Counted from the stretch's first letter, positions 17,675 through 26,761 are shown. The stretch: 64,000 bases of DNA from Okeania sp. SIO2B3 (GCF_010672525.1 NZ_JAAHGH010000028.1:1-64000), one strand, 5' to 3'. Program-made: numbers and translations. The notes: generated by a model from the letters alone, not told the origin.

Positions 17675-17776
17675 CTACCAAATTATTATCATATCTAATA
17701 TAAATCCTGGTAAAATATCATCTCCAGATAATGTTTTAAGAGAGTCTAATATTTCTACATCTTTACCAGGAAGTTA
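17675..17776 (-). pseudogene. Uma2 C-terminal fragment
   Basis: Encodes KDVEILDSLKTLSGDDILPG and FILDMIIIW then TAG, a near copy of the end of the Uma2 protein at 17073 (KDVEILDSPEILSGEDVLPG). The rest of this second copy is gone. It shows a former tandem duplication reduced to about 33 codons. Confidence 0.7.
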
Positions 17777-17849
17777 AGAATATTTATTATAACAAAATAT
17801 AAAGTACAATGGAAACAAGACTGCTGAAATTTTTCATACCACCAGGAAT

Positions 17850-18329
17850 ATGATAAACCAACCTAACAAAGAAGCAATTATTATCCGTACTGAAAGAGGT
17901 CAGACGATTTCAGGTACTCGTATTACTGTCTATAACATTATGACAAAATAAAAGCTGAGTATCCACCCAAGTACATTCGCGATGCTTTCGACCTTACTGA
18001 GGAGGAACTCCATGGTGTTCTTTCTTATATTATAGCAGTCGAAGCAAAGGTTAGGACAGATAAAAAGCTTAAAACTCAGATAACGTAATACTTTTCCTTC
18101 TTCCTTCTTCCCTCTTCCTTCTTTCTTCTGCTATAAAAACCATCAAGTAGAAGTTGAGACAGAGTATCAGGAAGTTTTGAGGATAGCAGAAGAAATTCGA
18201 GCATATTCGGAAGAACAGAATCGCGATCGCTTGGCAAAAATTGCGACCAGTCCTCCCCGTCCAGGATATGAAGCAGTTCGAGTTAAACTGATAGAAAGGA
18301 AAACCAAGGGTCAAGTAAGGAAAAAATGA
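17850..18329 (+). pseudogene. DUF433 antitoxin-like gene broken by a frameshift and a MITE
   Basis: Starts MINQPNKEAIIIRTERGQTI and SGTRITVYNIM, typical of cyanobacterial DUF433 proteins (small DNA-binding proteins, often antitoxins paired with PIN-like toxins). A one-base deletion near 17942 (ATGAC where ATGGAC is expected) shifts the frame. The correct frame then reads KIKAEYPPKYIRDAFDLTEE and ELHGVLSYI, is interrupted by a MITE at 18033-18133, and resumes with HQVEVETEYQEVLRIAEEIR to KGQVRKK. Removing the MITE and one TA restores SYIKNHQVE exactly in frame. No partner toxin is visible nearby. Confidence 0.75.
18033..18133 (+). mobile_element. MITE-2 copy inserted in a DUF433 gene
   Basis: A 101-bp element with ends TAGCAG and CTGCTA, flanked by TA on both sides (18031-18032 and 18134-18135). 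Inside is a TTCCTTC heptamer array. A second copy lies inverted at 56163-56264. TA duplication is the habit of IS630/Tc1-type elements; the source transposase is not in the window. Confidence 0.75.
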
Positions 18330-18478
18330 TGATTTTGGTTGACTACAATTGTTGATTTTTGGTGTCTTACTCTGACATCTGTTTCCTTACGTTCTATTTC
18401 AGCTCTTTTTAGCTCTTTTTTTGTAAGATAAATCCTGAATAAAGGATAGAATTAAATATAGTTTATTTTTTAAATTGG

Positions 18479-18754
18479 ATGATGAATATTATCTTAACTC
18501 CCGAACAAGAAAAATTTCTTCAATCCCAAATTACTAAGGGAAGATATACCAATATTCAACAGGCGATTGATGTCGCTTTAAAACTATTAGAAAAACAAGA
18601 ACAAGATTATCAAGAATGGCTTGATGAAACTCGCGCTCAAGTTAAAGTAGGTTTAGAACAATTAGAAAGGGGTGAAAAAGTTGATGGAGAAATTGTTATT
18701 GCACAATTAAAGCAAAAATTTCAGCGGTTGCGAGAGGAAAATTTAGGTGAATAA
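18479..18754 (+). CDS. ParD-like type II antitoxin
   Basis: A 91-aa protein with an N-terminal ribbon-helix-helix-type start: NIILTPEQEKFLQSQITKG, then YTNIQQAIDVALKLLEKQE. A charged C-terminal half follows that would wrap the toxin. ParD/CopG-family antitoxins bind the partner and repress their own operon. The gene overlaps the downstream ParE-like gene by 8 bp. ATG occurs twice at the start (18479 and 18482). A related antitoxin N-terminus is encoded at 54382-54125, but that one is paired with a truncated PIN protein. Confidence 0.85.
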   Translation: MMNIILTPEQEKFLQSQITKGRYTNIQQAIDVALKLLEKQEQDYQEWLDETRAQVKVGLEQLERGEKVDGEIVIAQLKQKFQRLREENLGE

Positions 18755-19052
18755 ATATAGTTTATCTCAAGCAGCTATTCGCGATCTAGATGAGATTTCT
18801 GATTATTTTAGTAACTTTAGTGTAGAAGTAGGTGAACGTTTTATTAAACGCTTTGATGATCAGTGTAAAAACTTAATTAACTTTCCTAAGATGGGGCGAA
18901 GTTATGCTCAAATAATACCTAATTTAAGAGGTGTGCCCTTAGATAGTTATATTATTTTTTATCAAGTAACTGAGGTAGAAATAGAAATCGTGAGAATAGT
19001 TAGTGGATATCGTAATTTAGAGTCTTTATTTGGAAGTGATATTAACAATTAA
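18747..19052 (+). CDS. ParE/RelE-family toxin
   Basis: A 101-aa toxin of the ParE/RelE fold: YSLSQAAIRDLDEISDYFSN, FIKRFDDQCKNLINFPKMGR, then LRGVPLDSYIIFYQVTE and a final IVRIVSGYRNLESLF. ParE poisons DNA gyrase, and RelE-type relatives cleave mRNA on the ribosome; the sequence does not separate these. The start is GTG 18747 inside the antitoxin gene, giving translational coupling. The pair is intact while its neighbours are decayed, as expected for an addictive module. Confidence 0.87.
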   Translation: MNKYSLSQAAIRDLDEISDYFSNFSVEVGERFIKRFDDQCKNLINFPKMGRSYAQIIPNLRGVPLDSYIIFYQVTEVEIEIVRIVSGYRNLESLFGSDINN

Positions 19053-19060
19053 ATGTTGCC

Positions 19061-19080
19061 AGTGCGGGCATCTTGCCCGC
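19061..19080. repeat. 20-bp palindromic repeat, inverted copy
   Basis: AGTGCGGGCATCTTGCCCGC, just after the ParE stop codon. It could act as part of a transcription terminator, though no T-run follows. Confidence 0.65.
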
Positions 19081-19179
19081 GTGGGTTTACCTTTTAGTTG
19101 ATTAGTTGATTATATGAACCGTGAAACAATTATGTATGTAACTGATGCTCATGTTGATAAAGGAAGAGATGTTGAATAA

Positions 19180-19626
19180 CTACTCTGGTAGCCAATCTTC
19201 ATCCAATATCTGTTCTAGAGAATAAGGGTTAATTTCTGGTAATTGAAGTTCTGATTTAATTTGAGCGCTTTTTCTAGCTTTACTATAAAGATAGTCAAGT
19301 CGTTCAGCTAAATGATTTCGTAAATTTGTTGTGAGTTTGTATTCTAACTGAGTCCGAAAAGCAAAAATTTCTCCACGCCAATGCCTAGAGTTATTAGCTC
19401 TTTCTTCCTCCCAATATTGATAAAGGAGGAGATGTTGAATAATTAAAGTCACAAAACTTTCAACAGCACTTTTTTCACTTCTACCCAATGCTTCTAACTC
19501 CTCAATTAAGTTCTCATAATCTAGGTTTTCTAATTGACGATTATTTAGTAGTTTGATTGTTTCTTCTAACCACAGAAAATAATCTTCTTCATACAGTAAT
19601 TTTAGATCGGTAATTTTATTAACCAT
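19180..19626 (-). CDS. DUF29 family protein
   Basis: A 148-aa intact DUF29 protein: YEEDYFLWLEETIKLLNNRQ, YENLIEELEALGRSEKSAVE, LIIQHLLLYQYW, NSRHWRGEI, and a C-terminal INPYSLEQILDEDWLPE. This is the full canonical pattern. Function is unknown; cyanobacteria carry many copies. It is the intact twin of the pseudogene at 16522-16983. The flanking DNA before the ATG is also shared, so the duplication included some upstream sequence. Confidence 0.88.
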   Translation of the reverse strand: MVNKITDLKLLYEEDYFLWLEETIKLLNNRQLENLDYENLIEELEALGRSEKSAVESFVTLIIQHLLLYQYWEEERANNSRHWRGEIFAFRTQLEYKLTTNLRNHLAERLDYLYSKARKSAQIKSELQLPEINPYSLEQILDEDWLPE

Positions 19627-19689
19627 GTTTTATGTCTATTTGTGAAAAAGTTATGGAAAATGCGGTGCGTTACGCTACGCTAACATATC

Positions 19690-19911
19690 CTACTGGAATG
19701 TTAAAGTTGCTTGTAACTCAGTGAGAATATTTTCTATAGACTGAGATTGTAACTATCCTCTATGAAAAGAGGCGATCGCTTCTTTTGCTTCTTGAGCTAT
19801 TTCCTCTCGACTAGCTTCAATCATTTGATTTTTAACAATTTCTAATAACATTTCTCTTTGTTCAATGGAAAGTTGGTTAACTATTATAAGAGCCTCTTCT
19901 AGTGTTGCCAT
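19690..19911 (-). pseudogene. Small antitoxin-like gene with premature stop
   Basis: From ATG 19911 it encodes MATLEEALIIVNQLSIEQRE and MLLEIVKNQMIEASREEIAQ, ending HRG-stop at 19753 (52 aa). Without the TAG the frame continues LQSQSIENILTELQAT to a stop at 19690, the C-terminus expected of this family of cyanobacterial antitoxin-like small proteins. It could still make a 52-aa product. No partner toxin is adjacent. Confidence 0.55.
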
Positions 19912-20043
19912 AATCTATACTATCCTAATTTAATTACTATTATTTTCCCTAAATTATAACTTAAGTTTAGTTAGAGTTTAGTAGTAGACTGTTTCATCTA
20001 AAATGATGTAATACGCTTCTTAAGTATATCTAGTTTCAGAAAC

Positions 20044-20865
20044 CTATTTAGTTGTCCAAACAGCTCCAAAAATAGTTCCATGATTACCATTACCTGATTT
20101 ATCCTTAACAAGATTACCAGACCCTTCATTAAAAGGCCAATAACTAATAAGTCCTAGTTCATTACCCCGAAGAGAGTCAAGCATTTTAGACTGTATTTCA
20201 GCATCAGTTAATGCCCGATTCCAAATACTTAATTCATCAATTTTACCTTTAAAATGTGTCTGAGATGAATTGACTTTATCCCAACCAATTAAGAGGGGTT
20301 GCTCGGAGGCAAGATTATAGTTTCCAATTCTAGAAGTTGTCAAAGATGCCACGAGTTTTCCATCTGCAAAATATGTTAGTGTATCCCCCTGTTTACGAGC
20401 AACAAAGTGATGCCATTGACCATTTAACAAGTTAGGTTGATTAGGATACTCAATCCAATTAATATTATCAAGTTGAACATAAGGTATCTTATTCTCACTT
20501 CCTCTCCAACGACCATGAAATCCAAACAGAAATCCTGCACCGTTGGTTGTGCGATTAGACATAATTTGAGGATGACGTACTTGTTCACTTTCTAGCGCAA
20601 AAACCCGTGCTAAAAATGTAAAATCTCCACTACCAATCTGATTAATTACATTAGTATTTGTAACTTCAATATAGTCATCAATTCCATCAAAATATAAGGC
20701 ATAATTTATTTTTTTACGACCGAAAAATACCCACACAACTAAGATTACTACAGTAATTAAAGTAACCGCAACGATTATGGTCAGTGACCACTTAGAAAAG
20801 TTCATTTTTTTATCTCTTATTTTCTCAATATCTATCTTAGTATTTTTAAAAGATTGCTGTACCAA
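20044..20865 (-). CDS. Membrane-anchored LamG (concanavalin-like) domain protein
   Basis: A 273-aa protein with one N-terminal transmembrane anchor (about 27-49, LTIIVAVTLITVVILVVWVF) and an extracytoplasmic LamG-type jelly roll: YALYFDGIDDYIEV, FTFLARVFALES, NLLNGQWHHFVARK, LTYFADGKLVASL, KGKIDELSIWNRALTDAEI and LISYWPFNEGSG. Such domains bind glycans or matrix components; no enzyme motif is present. ATG 20805 (MNFSKW, with AAGAGA upstream) would give a shorter cytoplasmic tail and may be the true start. It is monocistronic. Confidence 0.82.
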   Translation of the reverse strand: MVQQSFKNTKIDIEKIRDKKMNFSKWSLTIIVAVTLITVVILVVWVFFGRKKINYALYFDGIDDYIEVTNTNVINQIGSGDFTFLARVFALESEQVRHPQIMSNRTTNGAGFLFGFHGRWRGSENKIPYVQLDNINWIEYPNQPNLLNGQWHHFVARKQGDTLTYFADGKLVASLTTSRIGNYNLASEQPLLIGWDKVNSSQTHFKGKIDELSIWNRALTDAEIQSKMLDSLRGNELGLISYWPFNEGSGNLVKDKSGNGNHGTIFGAVWTTK

Positions 20866-21213
20866 ACTTCTAAACAGCCAAGACTGCTACAAATAAATCT
20901 GAAAATTGGCCCAAAAGTTAAATAGTTATTGACAAAAACTCAAAATAATGATATTAGATTTATGTAGTAATCTAAAACTCATTGTAGATTCTATAATTCC
21001 TCCTTGCCAGCTCCGGTATTCCCTGTTCCCCTTTCCAAAATTAAGATATATAGCTTAAATGCTGAACAACTTATAAACTATAGTTAAAATGTCTATAATT
21101 AATCTCATCTGAGACACAGTTACTAGATAATCTTGGTAAACTAAAATATCCGAATTAAAATTAAACAAACTCTTAAATCAAAAATTATTGAGGATAGGGA
21201 GTAAAAAAAGAAT
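20866..21213. other. Intergenic, promoter-bearing gap
   Basis: About 350 bp between divergent genes. It is AT-rich, with no repeat family or open frame that I recognise. Confidence 0.4.
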
Positions 21214-22596
21214 ATGACCACGAACTACCAAAAAACTAAAGAAAGTTCAGAAAAAACAAGATTTCAAGAGCCTCTTTCGGTAGATAATCTTGCTGAAAAT
21301 TTGATGGAAGATATGTTCCGCGATATTGACCGAGTATTAGATGGTGGTACTCGTTTGCCTACTCAAGTAACTAAACCAGAAGTTGTATCTTTAACACAGA
21401 TTAAGGTTCCTGAAATTGTTCTGCCTCAAAAGAAGACTCAACCTCAAGAAATAGACAAAGAAGAAAAGGCAAAATTAGCCAAAGTAGAAGCTGAAAAAAA
21501 ACAAAGTCAATCATTAGATAAACTACTTTTAGGAGCAGCTTTTGCCTCTATATTAGTTACCCTTTCTTTGTGGTTAGTAAATAGAGGAGGTCTCAATAAA
21601 ATTTTGGGTTATTTAGGTTATGTAGAAAAGCCAAATGAATCATCAGAAACATTAAGTCCTAGAGCAGTAGCAGATCAAGAATTTGCTGAATATATAGAGC
21701 GATCGCTCCAGATGATTGAACAAAAAGAAGCAACTCGCAAACAACAACAACAAATTCCTGGTATACCACCCGCCCCACCAAGCAACAACTTACCAACAGT
21801 ACCAGTACCTGCAAACCAACCTACAAACACTAGCTTACTATTACCGCTCAACCGACTGGTCGATCTCATGGAGGCACAAGTAGCAAAAGAACCTATTACT
21901 ATTCCAGAAACTAAAGTAGTGGTAATTCCTCCAGTGCCAACTGTTGTACCTTCAGCAGTAGCAGCAGCACCAAAATCTGCCGAATCTTCCCCAAAGCCAT
22001 CAGCAGCATCTGCATCTAATGCTTCTGCCTCCGCAGAGGCTGCTGAAAACGTTACAGAAAGGTCGGAAGCAACAAAAACTGCTAAACCAGAAACGGCAAA
22101 AGTAGAGGAGAAAGCTCAACCAGAAACGGCAAAAGCAGAAACCGCAAAAACAGAAACGGCAAAAGTAGAGGAGAAAGCTCAACCAACAGAAGAAGTAGCA
22201 ACAAAACCGGAAGCAACAAGCCAACCGGAAGCATCATCCCAGTCCCAACCAGAAACTACAGCAGAAGCAGAAACTCAATCTGAAACAGAAGCAAAATCAG
22301 AAGAATCACAAGCGCCAACACAACCAGTACAATTACCTCCACCGCCAGCAGAAATACCTGCAACCAGCACAGTGACAGAAAGTCAAGTTCAGATTCCTAT
22401 TAATACCTTGGTGGGTATTTTGGAGTTAGGGGAACGTTCCGCTGCTTTATTTGAAGTAGAGGGTGTAGCTCGTCGGATATATGTAGGGGAAAATATTGGT
22501 GGTAGTGGTTGGACTCTTGTTAATGTGGCAAACCAAGAAGCTGTGATTCGCCGTAATGGTGAAGTTCGTTCTGTTTTTGTAGGGCAACAGTTTTAG
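21214..22596 (+). CDS. PilP/GspC-like single-pass protein with Pro/Ala-rich linker
   Basis: A 460-aa protein. A cytosolic N-terminus (1-100) is followed by a transmembrane helix (about 104-123, LLLGAAFASILVTLSLWLV), a long Pro/Ala/Glu-rich linker with repeats of the type PETAKVEEKAQ (about 285-330), and a conserved C-terminal domain (IPINTLVGILELGERSAALF, GVARRIYVGENIGGSGWTLV, AVIRRNGEVRSVFVGQQF). That domain has the look of PilP or the GspC homology region, which link the inner-membrane platform to the secretin in type IV pilus or type II secretion machines. No other pilus gene is nearby, so the role is inferred. The linker repeats are visible at DNA level (22080-22190). Confidence 0.65.
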   Translation: MTTNYQKTKESSEKTRFQEPLSVDNLAENLMEDMFRDIDRVLDGGTRLPTQVTKPEVVSLTQIKVPEIVLPQKKTQPQEIDKEEKAKLAKVEAEKKQSQSLDKLLLGAAFASILVTLSLWLVNRGGLNKILGYLGYVEKPNESSETLSPRAVADQEFAEYIERSLQMIEQKEATRKQQQQIPGIPPAPPSNNLPTVPVPANQPTNTSLLLPLNRLVDLMEAQVAKEPITIPETKVVVIPPVPTVVPSAVAAAPKSAESSPKPSAASASNASASAEAAENVTERSEATKTAKPETAKVEEKAQPETAKAETAKTETAKVEEKAQPTEEVATKPEATSQPEASSQSQPETTAEAETQSETEAKSEESQAPTQPVQLPPPPAEIPATSTVTESQVQIPINTLVGILELGERSAALFEVEGVARRIYVGENIGGSGWTLVNVANQEAVIRRNGEVRSVFVGQQF

Positions 22597-23043
22597 TTTA
22601 AGGGAACAGGCAACAGGCAACAGGCAACAGCTCATGTGTGGGAAAAATATTTCCCTGTATTACGGTTTCCGATCGCCATAAGTCCTAATCAACCCATTCT
22701 TTGCTATATAAGCTATCAAGTTAAATAGACATCTGGTGGTAATAAAAAATCAAATCAACTATCGTACAGAAATTATCAATTCTTTCCCCCTACTCTGTAC
22801 GGACGTTGCATGCAACGTCCCTACTCCTCTCTTTTGGTGGAGATGTCTAATTTTCCACTGCCTAATCCTCCTAATTTTATATCATCTTGACCAAAAAATC
22901 AGGTCTCAAGCCTCTGACTTTCCTAGGTCATGCTGCGCAAATAGGCAGAGAGATGTACTGATAACTGTTAACGTTTGCGCAGCATTCCGATAGGAAAGTT
23001 CCTCCGATAGGAGGCTAACTGATAACTGATAACTGAAATAACT
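22597..23043. other. Intergenic region with heptamers and a 28-bp palindrome
   Basis: No gene. CAGGCAA heptamers follow the upstream stop (22603-22628). A 28-bp palindrome lies at 22797, and a block shared with MITE-4 interiors (gtttgcgcagcattcc, cctccgataggagg) is followed by GATAACT heptamers just before the next gene. Confidence 0.5.
22797..22824. repeat. 28-bp palindromic repeat, copy 2
   Basis: Nearly perfect palindrome; the core is GGACGTTGCATGCAACGTCC. Confidence 0.7.
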
Positions 23044-23622
23044 ATGGGTTTATTTGACGATTTCAGCGAATTTCTAGAAAATAGGCTTGAAGAGTTTCTG
23101 CGGAATAATCCTCATCTAGAACTCCAAGCACTCGAAGAGCAACTACGCAAACAAGAAGAAGACACCTTGCGTCTGATAGCGCAACTCCAGCGCCAAGAAA
23201 AAAAATTAGAGCAAGATATTCTTTCAACAGCACAAGAAGTAAAGCGTTGGCATAACCGAGTAGAAAAAGCACGAACAGCTAATAGACCCGATCTAGCTCA
23301 GGCGGCTCAAGAAAGGGAAGCATTTTTTTTACGCCAAGGTAACCAACAGTGGGGACAGATGCAAGGATGTAAGCAGCGCATCCAACAAGCTAAAGAACTC
23401 TATCGTCAAATTAAACAACGTCGGGAGGAAGTACGAGCAAAAGCTGTTCAAGCTGAAGCAAACCGTTATGTTGCTAGGAATGAAAGACGCTGGGAAACCG
23501 ATGGCTGGAATCAAACCAATTCCTATAATTTTGCTAATTCATTAGACCCTTTAGAAGCACAGTTTAAAAGTTTGGAAACAGATGAAGAATTAGAAAAAAT
23601 GAAGCGGGATATGGGAAAGTAG
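23044..23622 (+). CDS. TIGR04376-like coiled-coil protein
   Basis: A 192-aa cyanobacterial protein: MGLFDDFSEFLENRLEEFLR, NNPHLELQALEEQLRKQEED, a long heptad region (about 30-150) rich in Gln, Glu, Arg and Lys, and a short polar tail. The sequence matches my memory of the TIGR04376 family, which is restricted to cyanobacteria and has no assigned function; the coiled coil recalls PspA/Vipp1-like helical proteins. No membrane segment. Single gene. Confidence 0.75.
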   Translation: MGLFDDFSEFLENRLEEFLRNNPHLELQALEEQLRKQEEDTLRLIAQLQRQEKKLEQDILSTAQEVKRWHNRVEKARTANRPDLAQAAQEREAFFLRQGNQQWGQMQGCKQRIQQAKELYRQIKQRREEVRAKAVQAEANRYVARNERRWETDGWNQTNSYNFANSLDPLEAQFKSLETDEELEKMKRDMGK

Positions 23623-23642
23623 TAGTTTGATACTAAGCTCAA

Positions 23643-23863
23643 TTTACCGAAAAATTGGGGTATGGGGGTATGCGCCTCGCCCATAAGCGGGGGACTTTTA
23701 GATCGTTTTTGATTGATATAGATATGTGATAATACGGCTTTGTTGCCGAGGAGCACGCCTCCTGCGGAGGAGCTGTGAATTGCGGAAACTGTAAATTGAT
23801 GCGGAGGGGAGCGTAACCCACCCCCATCCCCTCCCGGGAGGGGAGCAAGAGGGGTGGGTGCAG
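23643..23863 (+). repeat. Interspersed repeat family 6, copy A
   Basis: About 220 bp starting tttaccgaaaaattggg, with a TCCTGCGGAGGA hairpin, gaattgcggaaact, and ending in a CCCCTCCCGGGAGGGG palindrome followed by gcaagaggggtgggtgca. A second copy is at 35646-35860. Confidence 0.65.
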
Positions 23864-23999
23864 TACATGATATTATAAGTATTCAACTGGGACATGAGCT
23901 TAGAAGAGAACGCTATTTGTTGTCAAGCGATCGCTCATTTAGCATAAATTGGTAGTCTTGCTCGCGTAATGGTATACAGAAAAAAGGAATACCAGGTAC

Positions 24000-24019
24000 G
24001 GGAGCAAGATGCTCCCACT
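24000..24019. repeat. 20-bp palindromic repeat variant
   Basis: GGGAGCAAGATGCTCCCACT; the stem bases differ from the other copies but remain complementary, which argues that the hairpin is maintained. Confidence 0.6.
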
Positions 24020-24089
24020 CCCTTGCCTCGTAACAAAAATAATGACAATGCACAACCAATGAAAATGCACCACCACCCATAAATTTTCT

Positions 24090-25667
24090 CTAGAAAGAAC
24101 TAAACCCGAAATGCTGAACACCAAACTTACTGGAAGTTTGACAAGAAATATCTAGGTTCTTAACAACTTTTTGATAAATTTCCTCCGCTTGTTCAGGAGA
24201 GTTACCAATACTTGTTAAACCTAATTTGCCAAATTGTGATAAACAACCCATCATGTGAAATACAGTTCCTGTCTCAGTACAACTATCAAAATGTAATTGA
24301 TTAAAGGCAATAATATCCATCAAATCATTAGGTAATAAACCCCGATAAGAACTTTTTTGTAAATTATCAGTAGCTTTGTAAAATTTTGCCCGTCCCTGCT
24401 GACTATAAAATAAAGCAGTAGTACGATCGTAATGTCCATTTGTTAATAATTTTAATGTCATAAATGGATGAGTTGTACCACCACGACGCAAGTTAATTTC
24501 AATGGCAGATAAATCCCATTTTGGGGTAGCATTTTCACCTCGATATACAGCAATAAAATCCACACCAAATCTATCTAAAGCACCTTTTTCCGCTAAATTT
24601 TTTCCCACTTTCATACCTAATTCTTGTAACTGTAATCGGTAAGCTTCATCAGCAGGAAAACGACAACCAAGAAAAATTTGTCCATCAGGTCCGCCTAAAA
24701 TTTGGTCATGGGTAGAAATAATTTCAACTTTTCCTTTGGGATTAATCAGACCTTGTACGCTTGGCGATCGCTTCACATCTCCTTCTATAAAAGCTTCTGC
24801 CATCACTCCTAACTCAAAAATGCGCTGACTAAAATTTTCCCAAGTTTCATCACCAGACTGAAAGCGCAGTGTGCCAAAACTCTCGCGTATTGCTGTCACT
24901 TTGTCACTGTTCACTTCTGTGTGCAATGGTTGTAAGTCCAACAACGCATTACCTTCGCCTGAAAATCCCTCATTCAACTTAATCACAATTCGTTGTAGGT
25001 GAGGTTGACGCTCCCATAACTGCGCTGTTACTAATGCCAAATCATCAACATTCCAAACTAACTCACTCCCATCAGGATGAGATATATTACATTCAGTAAA
25101 TATCTGCCTGCTGCCACTTTTAGTCCCCCAACAATTCAAATCTGGGTCTGATGCTAACAGAGGAATACCTAACTGCAGGGATAGCTCTCGCTCAAGTGAA
25201 GTGGAGTTATAACAAACCATGTAGGACTTATCCCGGCGCAATGCTAGACGAATACGCTCAATGAGACGGGGACGTTCTAAAATTTTTTCTGTTAGAGGTC
25301 TTGCAGAAGTATCATAGGTGGCAAATAGGAGTAGTCGCTCGCGAGCGTGAGAAAATGGGATTCCTGGTAATAGTTGTAAGTAATAGTCAATGATGCTCGG
25401 ATGCAGAGGTTCGGAAGTAATGTAAATTAGTCTAGTTCTGGGGTTACGCAGACGAATCAAAGAAAATAGATATCGTTCTTCATAATTGTGATTGCCCTCT
25501 ATCTTTTGCAACTCCCGTTGGTCGAGTGTGACAGAAGGAATAATCAAAATATCGGAGTCACCATGGTCACATAAATCTATACTTTCCCAGCGATCGCGTA
25601 AAGAATTTTGTAGTTCTCGAAATCTTGAGGCTTGTTTTGCTTCATAAATATGTAGTTTTGTCATCAT
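24090..25667 (-). CDS. PGM1-related peptide ligase (ATP-grasp-like)
   Basis: A 525-aa protein of the family annotated as peptide ligase PGM1-related. The ATP-grasp-like part carries QRIVIKLNEGFSGEGNALLD (phosphate-binding loop), VMAEAFIEGD, and metal-binding acidic residues in FGVDFIAVY and SAIEINLRRGGTTHPF; the C-terminal region is specific to PGM1. PGM1 of Streptomyces ligates a nonproteinogenic amino acid to ribosomal peptides in pheganomycin synthesis. In cyanobacteria the substrate is unknown, and no precursor peptide or tailoring gene is apparent here. Two ATGs are adjacent at the start. It stands alone with about 850 bp of repeat-rich DNA upstream. Confidence 0.78.
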   Translation of the reverse strand: MMTKLHIYEAKQASRFRELQNSLRDRWESIDLCDHGDSDILIIPSVTLDQRELQKIEGNHNYEERYLFSLIRLRNPRTRLIYITSEPLHPSIIDYYLQLLPGIPFSHARERLLLFATYDTSARPLTEKILERPRLIERIRLALRRDKSYMVCYNSTSLERELSLQLGIPLLASDPDLNCWGTKSGSRQIFTECNISHPDGSELVWNVDDLALVTAQLWERQPHLQRIVIKLNEGFSGEGNALLDLQPLHTEVNSDKVTAIRESFGTLRFQSGDETWENFSQRIFELGVMAEAFIEGDVKRSPSVQGLINPKGKVEIISTHDQILGGPDGQIFLGCRFPADEAYRLQLQELGMKVGKNLAEKGALDRFGVDFIAVYRGENATPKWDLSAIEINLRRGGTTHPFMTLKLLTNGHYDRTTALFYSQQGRAKFYKATDNLQKSSYRGLLPNDLMDIIAFNQLHFDSCTETGTVFHMMGCLSQFGKLGLTSIGNSPEQAEEIYQKVVKNLDISCQTSSKFGVQHFGFSSF

Positions 25668-26517
25668 ATTTATACATTATTCTTACGTTTTGTATCACTA
25701 TAGTAACATGGAAAATCAATTAACCTATGGTGTGCGATCGCATTCTCATGCTCAAATTATTCTGTACTTAGGTCGCAATTTCTCTAGATCAAGTCTGATA
25801 TAAATGCTCAAGCTCGCTCAGGGATTATTTTTGAATTTTGAGTTTTGAATTGCGCGTAGCGCTGTACCTCACCATCTTAAAAAGTGCTGTAAATTTTATA
25901 TTTCCTGTTCCCGAAAATTTTCGGGAAAATTTTCCTGATAGTGAGTGTAGGATTTCTGATAATACAAAGTTAATTTAAAATGGACTAATAAGGCGTTGGT
26001 AAATTAGGGTATGATATTAATCTTAATTATTTAGGAGTCAGTCCTCAGTCCTCAGCAGTCAGAAGGAAAGAAAGAAGAAGAAAGAGTAGTAGAGGGAGAA
26101 AGTTTTTTGTTTGCGCTCTTATCCGGACAAGACATCATACCTCAAATCACCAACATCACTAATAAAACTAATAAAGTAATATAGCATTTCTCAACTTACC
26201 GAAGTACAGTTATTTTTCTTATTTTCTCACAGGAGTGCACTACCAGGTGCGTCTGTCACCGACGCGGGGTCGCACCGCTATTCCCTGTTTCCAGAATTAC
26301 TGCTCTGTAGGAAGGTTGCATGCAACTTCCTACGAGCGTTAACAATAGTTATGCGAAGCTAACGGCCGCCGTTACAAGCCCCTACTCCCGCCCAACAAAC
26401 GAATTTTGTACTTCACACTTCTTGGGAATTGCTATATTAGTCCTAATTAAGAGGACTTTCCTTAATTAGCTAGAGATTTTAATCCCTAGCAGATAAACCT
26501 ATGCTGCAAGATTTAAT
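25668..26517. other. Repeat-rich intergenic region
   Basis: About 850 bp without a convincing gene. It contains a run of nested AAAATTTTC palindromes near 25911-25940, a block shared with 5380-5480 (26008-26080), GTCCTCA heptamers, and a 28-bp-type palindrome at 26307. A 33-codon ATG frame at 25709 has no supporting features. Confidence 0.45.
26307..26333. repeat. 28-bp palindromic repeat variant
   Basis: Core GGAAGGTTGCATGCAACTTCC. Both arms changed in step relative to the copy at 22797 (GGACGTTG/CAACGTCC against GGAAGGTTG/CAACTTCC), so pairing is mostly kept. Confidence 0.65.
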
Positions 26518-26703
26518 ATGACTGATTCTAATTTTAATCACGAATTACAATGGACACCAGAAGCTCAAATTAAATTAAAAAATATTCCCTATTTTGTGCG
26601 AACTCAGGCCAGAAAGCGAATTGAAGATTTGGCCAGAGAAGCAGAGCAAGAAGTCGTCACAGCAGAAATAGTTGAGCAAGCTCGGTTAGAATTTGGCCAG
26701 TAG
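26518..26703 (+). CDS. Stand-alone PCP_red domain protein
   Basis: A 61-aa protein that is essentially one PCP_red domain: [52 protein letters not shown]. The same small domain ends the ChlB subunit of light-independent protochlorophyllide reductase and occurs alone in many cyanobacteria, where its job is not established. A truncated second copy starts 58 bp downstream. The tpiA gene follows. Confidence 0.8.
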   Translation: MTDSNFNHELQWTPEAQIKLKNIPYFVRTQARKRIEDLAREAEQEVVTAEIVEQARLEFGQ

Positions 26704-26761
26704 AATAACAATGAATAATTAATAATGAATAATTAATAATTCCTTTGTTGCAAGATTTAAA

